Below, piece by piece: positions 25,655-35,833 of a stretch of 64,000 bases of DNA (positions are counted from its first letter, which is position 1; each line of letters starts with the position of its first letter). A model generated the notes under the pieces. That model was not told the origin of the DNA, made no database searches, and saw nothing but the letters and a program-made list of their open reading frames with translations. Origin of the DNA: Tanytarsus gracilentus (lineage: Eukaryota; Arthropoda; Insecta; Diptera; Chironomidae); assembly GCA_038502055.1 (NCBI GenBank), contig JAXRKN010000041.1:3763501-3827500 (forward strand). The letters are read 5' to 3'. The translations under genes and the position numbers were made by a program.

Positions 25655-27899
25655 TTATGTACATGGATTATTATCCGAAGATGCTTTTTCCGCCTCATTA
25701 AATTGAAACATAACGAGCACATAAGTGACCTGGGATGAAGTGTGAGAATTATAAATTTATAAAAGGATTAGAGGAACTCACAACTGTGCCAGAAATCTGA
25801 AATGAGAAATTTAAAAATTCAACGGATTTTGTAAATTTAAATTTTTAAAAGCTGATTTTTAAAGCTTAACTTTAAATATTTAAATTTTACAAAGTGTCTC
25901 ACAAATAAAACGAAGACACTCCTTAAAAAATTTCAACTCACATTCAGTATCAATTTTCTGGTAAGATAAAAGAGATTTAATCCGGTCAGTGCCACTTTGC
26001 CATTCATCAAATGCTCTTGAAATCTATTCATGGTGACATCAAAGTAATCGGAATTGATTGATCTCAAGACGTCCAATGGTTTCATTGACTCGTCGTTGAT
26101 TTTCGATGCGAACATGCATAAAGTTAATGTTCGGATGATTAGAAAGATGAGCGAAAACCACAAATAAATTCCATCCAATATCGATGACTCAGACTTGAAG
26201 CATCCAAGCAGTTGAACGCAAATGAAATATAAATTGCTGAAGAATGATATTAAAATTGTAGCGCCATGCAAGTTATTTGTTTCATCGACAAGTTCGACAT
26301 TTATTTTATAAGCATGCCATATCTCATTCCAAAAATAAGGCGATTGAATTACTCGATTCTCGACTCTCAATTTTCGATTTATGCATGCAAATTTTTCTGT
26401 CAATAAAGCACTAACGATGATGAGATAAACATCAGTAAAATTCCATGCGAATGTGCTTGAGGGGATTAATTTAATATGAGAATTTTTTTGATTAGTTTTT
26501 GCAAGGTAAGAATTTTTTGGATTGTATCAAAAAGCTGAAAACTTTTTATGAATTTAATGTTAAGAAATTTTTAAGTGTTCACATCCCTTGGAATTCACTT
26601 TTAAATCTCTTAATTCCCCTTTCTTATTATTTTTTCCATCGAACGCACGTGTCGCTCGCATGCTTGTTTACTCACCAGAAAAAGTTGATAATTTGTGCAA
26701 AGAGACCCAAATAAATATTAAACTTGAAACTCGCAAAGAAGTCAGTGAATGATTGACGAAAGTATGCTTCTTCGGCTGACTGAACACCCCAACATGACTT
26801 CGAGACGAAAACTCCAGAAGCAATTCCCAAATTATGTTCGACTATGGAAATGAGAAGAGAAAATTGAAAATCACATTTTATGGAAGTAAATTTTTTTGCA
26901 AGAGTTGAAAACTTTTACATTTTTAATAAATTCAATTTTTGAATAATTTCATAAAATTATTTCGTTCTCAATTCATGTCGAAATCAATAGACAAGAATTG
27001 TAATAAAAATCATCATCGTTCAAATATTCCCAAAAGCACTCTTACCGAATGCGAGCGACATTATTACAATGGCAATTTTCCAAATTTTCCTCTTCACTTG
27101 TTGATCACGATATTGCATGACGTGAAGCTCAAACAATTTCAATTCGGCACGCTCCCACTGTCTCACATATAATGGCCATTTTCTCGCCACGATAGTAAAG
27201 TTGACGTAAACCAGAAAATTGAGGAAAAAGAAGACGAACTTGACTGTAAATATGAGACGAAAAAAAGGGTAGTTCTATACTATTTTGTTTAGGTAAGCTT
27301 CTCATCGTCCTTACCTACTTTCGTGTACTCAATTTTACTGTTCAACTGTTTATAAATTGACGTTGAGAACATAAATGCTATACAAACTTGAATCATCATC
27401 GAGTAAATAAATGGAAAGCTCTTGACGCTAAATAGCAATCGATCTGAGTTATAATGACGAAGGCCGCTCACCGGAAATATTGCGAAAACGGTTTGCGACA
27501 TAAGAATAACTGAAGAGTATGAAAAAAAATTGAATTATTTTTATGAATTGTAAAAAGATTGAGATTTTTAAATTTTTTTAATAATTTAGCTAGAAAATAT
27601 TTTAATTCCTTATAATTTTAAAACACTCACATGGCTTCGTCAAATTATAAAATCCACATTTTCCTTCCAATATTTGAGATTTATATTTTTCACTCTCTCG
27701 AATTTTTAATTTAACATTTTTAATTTTTGGTGATACTTCATCAACAATCCAATTTGCGTTTAATTTTGTTTTATTTTGACGAAAATGCTTTTGCGAAAAT
27801 CTAAAGAGAAAAAAATTATTAAAAACTTTTACCAGTTAATTAAGAACTTTCTCTTTACTTTTCATTCCAAAAAACTCTTTTTCCTGCTTTTAACGTCAT
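25655..27899 (-). CDS. Gustatory receptor, sugar-receptor clade (Gr5a/Gr61a/Gr64-like)
   Basis: There are eight exons on the minus strand: 27859-27899, 27631-27800, 27315-27509, 27046-27243, 26676-26841, 25942-26455, 25782-25796 and 25655-25729. Every junction has GT/AG borders and matching phase, giving 457 aa, a normal length for the clade. The N-terminal block ends YNLTKPFILMSQTVFAIFPV. It is followed by several hydrophobic membrane segments and a VEHNLGIASG block. Next come CTFAWNFTDVYLII and SKINDESMKPLDVLRSI. The C-terminal signature has FQEHLMNGKVALTGLNLFYLTRKL followed by TYVLVMFQF, which matches the insect GR TYhhhhhQF motif. Family members are seven-TM ligand-gated cation channels of gustatory neurons. 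Assignment to sugar receptors rests on remembered similarity of these blocks. The 41-nt first exon is the least certain part: it was chosen because it supplies an ATG, a GTAAAG donor and the exact phase needed. Confidence 0.85.
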
Positions 27900-30251
27900 C
27901 ACTTCCTCACTTCAACTCACTTCCTGAGGAAATTTTTATAGAAAGTTTTTTTTGTGTAAAATTTCCATAAAACAATCATCAATTTCCGTTTATGGTATTC
28001 GGAGAGCTAATAACATGCATCGAAGCTTGACGAACAGAATGAGTGCGAAAAAGATCGAAGACAAGTGATAAAAAATAATGTGAGAGGAAAATTTTAAAAG
28101 GAATGAAAAAATATAAATTTTCAAAAAATATTTCAGCATTTGTAAAAAGTCGCAAATTAATTAAGTTTAAATTTTTCGATTTTTTAAAAATTTCCCAACC
28201 CTTGTCTCAAACCATTTCAAGCAAATCAAATCAAGCTTAAAAATTCATTTGATGTAAAAACTTTTTTTCCGTCTTGATGAGCAGCAAACTGACAGCCATT
28301 AATCAACTTAAGCGTTTGCAATGTGCATAAATCATTAATTCATGCCATCATTTTTTTTGTTCGATGTCAAATTAAATTAATTCAGCTTAAAAGCTTCTTT
28401 CAATCAGTCGATTTGTCGAGGATGAACGAGCAGATAATAATAGTTCGAATGAGTTTCGCTGATTCATCATTAAATAACGGAAATAAAAAAGTTTCGCTTA
28501 TTGTAAATGTATCGAATTTTTTGTTGAGGATGCTGAGCGGAAAATTTTAATTCTTTGATTGGTTTTCATCAGCTGTAAATCTCCATAATTGGATTTCATC
28601 CGAAAAATATCCCTGAAACATTTTGGTGTGAAATTATTTCGCAACAAAGTTATTCGATTATGAAAATTTATTTGCATCAAAAATTCAATAAATTCGAGAT
28701 ATTTTACGGCAATTAACATGTAAAACTTAATTACTACCCAAAATTTGCACATTTAGAGCTTCGAGTGTTGATAAAATTGATTCAATTTTTAATTAAAAAT
28801 AAGCGAATTAAACTTACCAAAAATTTAAATCAATTTGTAAAATCGAAAGTCTCTGGGATGTTTATAAGAAATTTTAGAATGATTTTAATAATTTTGCAGC
28901 CTTCACGTATCTAAATATTCCAGCACATGACAATGAAATTACTTTTACCATCCCAAGTTTCGTATAATTTTCGCAAAATTATCACCCGATGACGCACAAA
29001 AAAAGTTTAATCGAATTTTGAGTTCACAACATTATTTTTTCCTTATCATCGTCAGTGGGAAGATTATTTTATTGAGATCAAAAGCAGATGAGTGTGAAAA
29101 AAATAATTTGCATAATTTTATCAAAAATAGATTGAAGCCGATATTTTTAGGTGTTGCAGTGAAAATGTTTTTTCGATTATATTAAATTTTATTTTTAACG
29201 TAAAGATTATTTAAAGATTTTAAATAATTTTCAAAATAGAAAGTTATTTAAGTGAATAAAGTCTTCAGTTTATGACATGACAACTGTGTGAGCATATCGT
29301 ACATAAACTTTATTAATTAAAACTTGTTACCAGAAAGTGAATTTATTTGCACAACAAATTGTACTTTCTTTATTGCGTAACATGTAAATTGTGATTCATT
29401 TGAAACTTGTTCAAATATTTCGCAAATTGTTAGCAAATATTTTGAGGAGTTTTAATAGAGAGCAAGGGTTGCAAATTTAGAAACTTTAGATATATTAGAA
29501 ATCCAAAAACCTTCACAAAAGATTTCCATCCCCTGTCATCGAGAATTTTTAGTAAACCTCTAAATTGACAGTGGGAGTAAATACAGAACTAGCTCGCACA
29601 AATTGAGGCATTCAACAATCATGTTAATGTTTGAAACGCCATGAGCAAATTTCGACAAGAATTTTTCTATTCTCATACACGCATTGACGTCATTCCAACT
29701 CAATTTTATAATAACTTTATTACAACACTCATTTATTTTCATGTTCTAAACTTGCATCACGTAATCTTACATAAAAAAGCGGGCACAACAGACACATCAC
29801 GTCTGATTAGAATTTTGAAAAATGATGGAATTTTTCATACACAAAAGTGTTCACGATTATTTCAATGCAGACATGTCGACATACATCCTCACGCACCCAC
29901 ATGTAAATTCAATTTTTGCAAAAGAAATTCAGCAACATGCTTCATTAGTTTTTTGATGTATTTCATTACATTTGCAAAGCTTTTTACTTAAAGATGTTTT
30001 ATTTTGAGTCTACTCAGGATTTTCGATTTTAAATTGCGAATTTTCTAGAGTTTATTTTTATTCAATTTGATTACGACGGTTGAAGGTTTTTTAAGAAAGC
30101 AAATGCTGAAACTCTTCAAAACCTTTCTATATTTTAAAGAGTAAATTTAATTGTTATTCAATTGTAAAATATCTGACACACTTTGTATTGTCAAAAAATA
30201 TTTAAAAAACGGTTTTTATATTTTCAAATGAATAATTTTCAAAAAAGCTCT
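27900..30251. other. Intergenic spacer upstream of the gustatory receptor
   Basis: AT-rich sequence that should contain the receptor gene promoter. ORFs at 28498-28752 (minus) and 29641-29991 (plus) show no conserved domain, no splice-compatible partners and composition like the background. I do not call genes here. Confidence 0.35.
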
Positions 30252-30256
30252 CATGT

Positions 30257-31094
30257 CACAGTGGGCGATAATGATTTAAAATGTACGAAAAATAAAATTG
30301 AGGGAAATTTCAATCTTAACTATCAAAGTTGTAATATAATTTTATTGAAAGCTTATGTTTTTTGCGAAGTTTGTAGAATCAAATTTTTATTTATTCTTTT
30401 TTAATTAAGCTAAAATAATTAAATTAATAAATTGCAATTTTTCCTGAGCAACAAGAACTTTGGCTTAAAATCACTTATTTCACCATCAAAGTTCCAATTT
30501 TTTTTAGATAGACACAAAGAATTCAAGTTTTTCCACTTTTTTGTTAAAAATTTAACACTGAAATTCACTTAGTTAAATTAAATTTTCACTTGCAATTTTC
30601 CATCATCACTAACATATTTGAATCAAAAAAACTTAGTGATGGGTTCGCAACTTAACACTCAAGTTGCTTTTATTTTATTCCTTAGCTAGCAATCTTCACT
30701 TTTATATAAATTTAACCATCCGCTTTTGTGATTTAATTAAGATTTTCGTCATTTTAAAATCGACTATTTTTCACATATCAACACAAAAATAAACACTGAG
30801 CTCAACTGAGATTTTGAATTTTGAAAGTCCGTTATGAAATCAACCAAAAATTTTTTTATAACATCAAAAAATAACTGTTTTGAACTAGCAAAATTTATTT
30901 TCCTAATTTTATTTCATGAAAATTAAGAAAATCCTTTTCATTGTTATTGATATAAAATTTAATTAAACATTGAATTTAAAAATTTGAAATGGGATTGAAG
31001 GATGAATTTTCAAAATACGTTAGGAATCTCATTGAAAATTTTTTTTTTGCTCAATTGACTTTTCGTACATTTAACTGAGCTATCGCCCACTGTG
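30257..31094. mobile_element. 838-bp non-autonomous TIR element
   Basis: The ends are perfect 14-bp inverted repeats: CACAGTGGGCGATA at 30257-30270 and its complement at 31081-31094. The similarity continues inward imperfectly for about 60-70 bp, including a shared AATGTACGAAAA block. CATGT flanks both ends directly (30252-30256 and 31095-31099). If the true terminus is CAGTGGGCG, the flanks TCATGTCA and TGCATGTCA would be an 8-bp duplication with one inserted base. The CAGTG-type end resembles hAT elements. The interior is AT-rich without a transposase ORF. Confidence 0.75.
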
Positions 31095-31562
31095 CATGTC
31101 AGCCTTCAATCAAACACTTTTCAAATCTTTTAAATTAAAAATGATCAAATTGTGGGAAATGAAACACATTTTTGTTGCAAAAAGGTTCGAAGTTATTTTT
31201 TTTGCAAATTATGGCAATTTTCAATTCGAGAACAAAACTAAAACATTGCGTGTTTTGCTAGATTTTGTATTAGTCTTTACCGAGCTGTTAATCAAACAAG
31301 ACGAAAATGGAAAAAGTTTCGAAACTAATTTTAAATTTGAAGCAAAAATTTGTTCAAAAAATCATGATTCAATTAGTGAAAATATTTAGAATATTTGTTG
31401 ATGTCAGAAGAGAATTAGAGCAAGTAAATAAAGGTTTTAAATGTTTTACAATTTTTTCCAAAATTAAAAAACTCATTTACTCGTGAAAAAAATTAATATT
31501 TTTTGGCTAATTTAAAACTTTATATTTACCTTTGAAACACGTTTTTAAAGATGCGAGAATTG

Positions 31563-32608
31563 GGGACTTGTTCACCCATCCGTCAGAAATTCCGCGGAAT
31601 ATTCCGAAGAAATTCCGCGGAAAGTCTGCGGAAATTCCGAAGAAAATCTGCAGAAATTCCGCGGAATTTCCGATGAGAAAAAAATCTGCGGAATTTCCGC
31701 GGAAAATTTTCCTAAGAAATTCCGCGGAAAATCTGAAGAAAAAAAATCCGCGGAATTTCCGCAGAAAATATTCCGAAGAAATTCCGCGGAAAAAATTTTC
31801 TGCGGAAATTCTGCGGATTTTTTCTTCGCAATTTCCGCGGAAAAAATAAAATTCTGCGGAAAATTTTTAGCAGAATTTCCGCGGAAAAAATTTAAAATGC
31901 ATTTTGAGAGGAAAAAAATTATTTTAACCTCTTCCCACTCATTTATCCCTTTTACAAAAAGAAACCATCAACAATTTAAAAAGTGAAAATTTATTCTATT
32001 TAATTTAGCTTGAATTTAGCCAGAAAATTGATGAATAATTTGGTCAAAAAATAGGGAAAAAATCAGCTTAAAGTTAACCAAAAATATGTAGAATCTGTGA
32101 CCTACACTCTTTTATTTGATGTCTATTTTTTTAAAGTGATAAATTTTAAATTTGAATTTTTAATCATAAAATTAAATTTAAAAATAGAATTTTTTGTGGA
32201 ATTCTTCATAGAAAATATTTTTCCATGAAAATTAAATCTGCAGAAAATTATGTTGGCTTTGTGACCACTTTGTGACAGACACTCGATAATTATATTTAGA
32301 TTTAGTCATGGGTTTCCTATAGCCCATGTGTAAAAATAAAATAATTTTTTCCTCTCAAATGCATTTTGAATTTTTTCCGCGGAATTTTCCGCAGAATTTT
32401 ATTTTTTCCGCGGAAATTCCGCGGATTTTTTTTCTTCAGATTTTCCGCGGAATTTCTTCGGAAAATTTTCCGCGGAAATTCCGCAGATTTTTTTCTCCTC
32501 GGAAATTCCGCGGAATTTCTGCAGATTTTCTTCGGAATTTCCGCAGACTTTCCGCGGAATTTCTTCGGAATATTCCGCGGAATTTCTGACGGATGGGTGA
32601 ACGACACT
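31563..32608. mobile_element. Foldback element with long inverted arms of ATTCCGCGGAAT-type repeats
   Basis: Two arms are near-identical reverse complements: about 31570-31927 and 32337-32602. Each begins TTCACCCATCCGTCAGAAAT at its outer end and is packed with AATTCCGCGGAA-like units, each itself palindromic. The left arm holds about 90 bp more than the right. A roughly 410-bp AT-rich spacer separates them. The outer flanks carry the direct repeat CGAGAATTG (31554-31562 and 32609-32617), a candidate target-site duplication. The base composition is clearly unlike the AT-rich surroundings. Periodic Glu-Ile-Pro-Arg/Phe-Arg-Gly ORFs in both arms are by-products of the repeat. Confidence 0.85.
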
Positions 32609-32617
32609 CGAGAATTG

Positions 32618-34262
32618 TGTAAATATTTAAAAAACTCGTCTTGAGCATCGTGCATACAAATGAGAAGATAAATAAAGGAAATAAATGTAATGAAATCTTT
32701 TGAATACATTCACATTGATTACAATGACAAGTTGAATGTTATTTACATGCGAAAGAAAATTGAAGTTAACAACTTGAGGCGTTTATTTGAGAGTCTTGAG
32801 GGTTGAGATGTGATAATTGGTTTTGAATGTGAATGCATTGAGTTTTGAATGAAAATGATCAAAATACTTTTTTAAAAATAAAAAAAAATTGCAGAAATTC
32901 TCTCAAAAAAATTTTCGCTGCTCAATCTTGAAAGTCGACGAAAATAAATCGAAGACTTCTCAATTTTACTTTTTCGCATTTTCAATTCTCCCCGCACAAA
33001 TGTCAACTACCATAGTCATATCTCTTCGCTTATCTTTCCAATTGTTTTTCTTTCATTTGATTTTCAATTTTCATCATCCCTCATTTATATTCATCTTCAA
33101 TCTTTCGAGATATTTCCATTTTTTTTTTGTGAAATTGAGAATTTTCGAATTTCGGTTTTGATTCTTGCGAGGATGAAAATTTGTTGATTTATTTATCGGA
33201 AAGCGAATCAGGAACAGAAGTGTTTTCCATGGAAATGTTTCGAGAGTTTTATTGTCAACTCGAGACGAATATTAAAGAAATCAAATTTCAGTAAACGACT
33301 TAAGTGAAAATTAAAGTAAAAATGGATGCAAGAGTTAAAAATAATTTTCGAAAGCTGCTGGAAAAACAACGAAGAAAACTTTTTTAAGCGAAATCAATTG
33401 GAGCAGAAATTGTATAATGCAAATTATGGGATTCAACATAGAAAATGTGAGCGAAATAGAAAAGTGAAATGAAAACTTTAACAACCCTTTTATCAAGGGG
33501 TGGAAACTTGTGTGTAATGAAATTACATTTTGGTCTAAAATTTCTGAAATAAAAATGCGAGTTAAAAAAACACAAAACTTCTTGCTTAAAATGTCGAACA
33601 TATTTTTATTTTCTTTTGCTTCTTTTTTGCTTCCTTTTTTGTGAGTTGACAGCAACAAAAAAATTACTTAAAACTAAAAAAAGAAGCAAAAGAGAAGTTT
33701 TCGAAGAGTTTCGAAAGAAAAATATTTTTTATAATTTTCTATCTTACAATATATTAAAATATTTTTTATCTACTTTTTGAGCAAAATCTTTCCTTGCGTT
33801 TACTTTTCGTGAACGAGAGAGAGATTTTTTTGTATGAAAACTGTTAAATTTTTAGGTCGATTGTCATTGAAATTTTTTTTATTCGGGGAAATGTTTGAGT
33901 GAAAGTTTAATGGAAAAAATTCAAAAATTCAAAAAAGCTCAAATTTTTTCATAATCAACTTCAACCACTCTCAAGTAGGATGTTATTGAGGATGCTGAGA
34001 GTAATTGCATGATAGTCAAAAAATTCAAATTGTTCTAAACTTTCAAAATAAATCCGTTAAAAAATCCTCAAATGATTTAGAAATTCGGTGAACGTCATCA
34101 AAAACTGAGTGATTTTCCGGGGGGATTGACAAGATCTTTAATGTACACTCAATTTTTAAATAAAACCCACTCGAAATTTCAAGAATTTCAACGTAATTGA
34201 GCCAAAAGTTCAAACTTATTGGGTTAGCGGTTAAAAATTGTTCACACAAGGATAAAATTTTT
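32618..34262. other. Spacer between the foldback element and the mini-element beyond the projectin 3' end
   Basis: AT-rich sequence without a recognisable gene. It may include distal 3' untranslated sequence of projectin, which runs leftward from 34519. A minus-strand AATAAA lies at about 33878-33883, but I cannot show that it is used. Confidence 0.3.
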
Positions 34263-34271
34263 AATCATGAT

Positions 34272-34367
34272 AGGGATCAAGTGGTGGTCACTAAGTCGTT
34301 TGTTAATATTGAACCATTTTGAAAGATTTCAAAAAATTGAAAAATCAGTGTCCACCTCTTGATCCCA
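34272..34367. mobile_element. ~96-bp miniature TIR element near the projectin 3' end
   Basis: AGGGATCAAGTGGTGGTCACT at the left end is matched by the reverse complement of AGTGTCCACCTCTTGATCCC at the right end (imperfect 20-bp TIR). The flanks AATCATGAT and ATTCACGAT match at 7 of 9 positions and could be a decayed duplication. The GGGATC start resembles the element in the projectin intron at 47979. There is no coding capacity. It lies about 150 bp past the projectin stop codon, so it is probably transcribed in the 3' untranslated region. Confidence 0.55.
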
Positions 34368-34518
34368 ATTCACGATCCTCAATCCTACTTATCTAAAAAA
34401 ATGTTTTTAAAAAATATAAATATTTTCTGTGTGATTAAAATAATTTTTTCAATATATGCAAAAAATGAATAAAAACAAATTAAAAAACTTAATTTAAATT
34501 AAAAAGTTTTTTTTTTCG

Positions 34519-35833
34519 TTAATGGACATTGAGTGAGAATGCGGCTAGCGATTCTCCCTGTCTGCCCACACCTTTCGCTTGATATTGTCCAATGTCCATT
34601 TGACTAGAGTTGTTAATTACAAAACTATATTTGCCATTCTTTGCCGTTATCTTTATATTTTCATTGTCTTCTTCTTTTATTACTACGCCGTCTTTGAACC
34701 ACTGAACTGTGAGGAGTTCATCGTAGAATTGACAATCGAATTTCGCCTTTGCACCCACGCCGACTGACTGTGATTGTGGGAATTTGAGGAAGAGTGGATT
34801 TTTCACCTCTTGCAAACGCTCCTGATCGGGTACGGAGGCTCCTGGCGTGTGGAGAAACTCGAGTTTCTCATGTTGAGCAATGACAAAGACTTGACATGTG
34901 CTGAAACATTCGCCAACATTGTTAAATGCCTCAGCCGTATAGGTGCCGGCGTCTAATCGACAAAGTTAATTAATTAAAGATAATTCACAATATTTAAATT
35001 AATTTTACCTTCGGGGAATATTTCGGCAATCTTAAGTTTGAGCGTGTTTTTCTCTTTGATATATTGGAAGTCGGCTGATGGCTTAATCTCCTTATTATTG
35101 TGCAACCATACGACATCATAGACGGATGTGTCACCAATTTCACAGACGAGCTCACATTCGCCGCCATCTTGGACATAAGTTGAGGTTAAGTGCTTTGAAA
35201 TTTTGGGTGCCTTATCCGATAATGCTTCATCACTTGATTTGGGTTTCCTCTTTCCAGCGTGACCTCCTTCCATTGCGGCTAAATTTTATCAATTTTATTA
35301 TTTCACATTTTTGATATTAATTAAAAACTCACGTTTAACTTTAACGGTGCATTGTGTTTCTGCCTGATTGACATAGTTCTTTGCTAGACATTTATATTCT
35401 CCCGCATCTTCTGGATACACTTCTTCGATCTTCAGCGTGGCCAGTCCATATTTATATTTGAGGTCAACAAAGTCATTTGATTCCAATTTCTTGCCGTCCT
35501 TGTACCATGAAACTTGCGGATCGGGATCTCCTGCTACTTGGCATTGAAGCGTAAGTCGTTCGCCGTCACCGAGTGTGAGACTCTTAAGATCGGTTGTGAA
35601 TTGAGGTGCTTTCGATGCGGCATCGGATGGTGGCAAAATGAGCTCTTTTGTGGCACTTCGTGATCGATTTGGACTCGCTCCAGATCCACCATATTTCTTC
35701 TTATTGGATGTTGTACTTAGTGAGGAGGCAGTCTTATTTTGTGATGAACTAACGTTAGATTCTTTCTGTACGTATGACTTGAGTGGTCCTGGTGGTTGTT
35801 TTACTATCGATTGTTTCTCTATAAATTTGCGGT
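34519..35833 (-). other. bt: Projectin C-terminal Ig domains 3-5
   Basis: Three exons (35333-35833, 35009-35278, 34519-34952). The first starts with a Ser/Lys-rich linker (KTASSLSTTSNKKKYGG) followed by an Ig domain (CQVAGDPDPQVSWYKDG, DAGEYKCLAKN). The second holds most of an Ig with CEIGDTSVYDVVWLHNN. The third finishes it (DAGTYTAEAFNNVGE) and adds the final Ig (CQFYDELLTVQWFKDG) and the stop at 34519. Five Ig domains after the kinase agree with insect projectin. Confidence 0.9.

Noticed and set aside
25749..25796. Alternative gustatory receptor C-terminus reading through to a stop in intron 7
   Set aside because: A consensus GTGAGT donor follows ISGTV. The next exon restores the conserved TYhhhhhQF signature, which read-through would lose.
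28498..28752. 84-codon minus-strand ORF upstream of the gustatory receptor
   Set aside because: It was tested as a possible 5' exon of the receptor. The receptor is complete without it (start at 27899), and the peptide has no recognisable motif.
29641..29991. 116-codon plus-strand ORF in the spacer
   Set aside because: Composition like the AT-rich background, overlapping antisense ORF, no domain, no Kozak or splice support.
31532..32709. ORFs encoding Glu-Ile-Pro-Arg / Lys-Phe-Arg-Gly periodic peptides on both strands
   Set aside because: They arise from the palindromic ATTCCGCGGAAT arrays of the foldback element and occur in several frames at once, as expected for a repeat.
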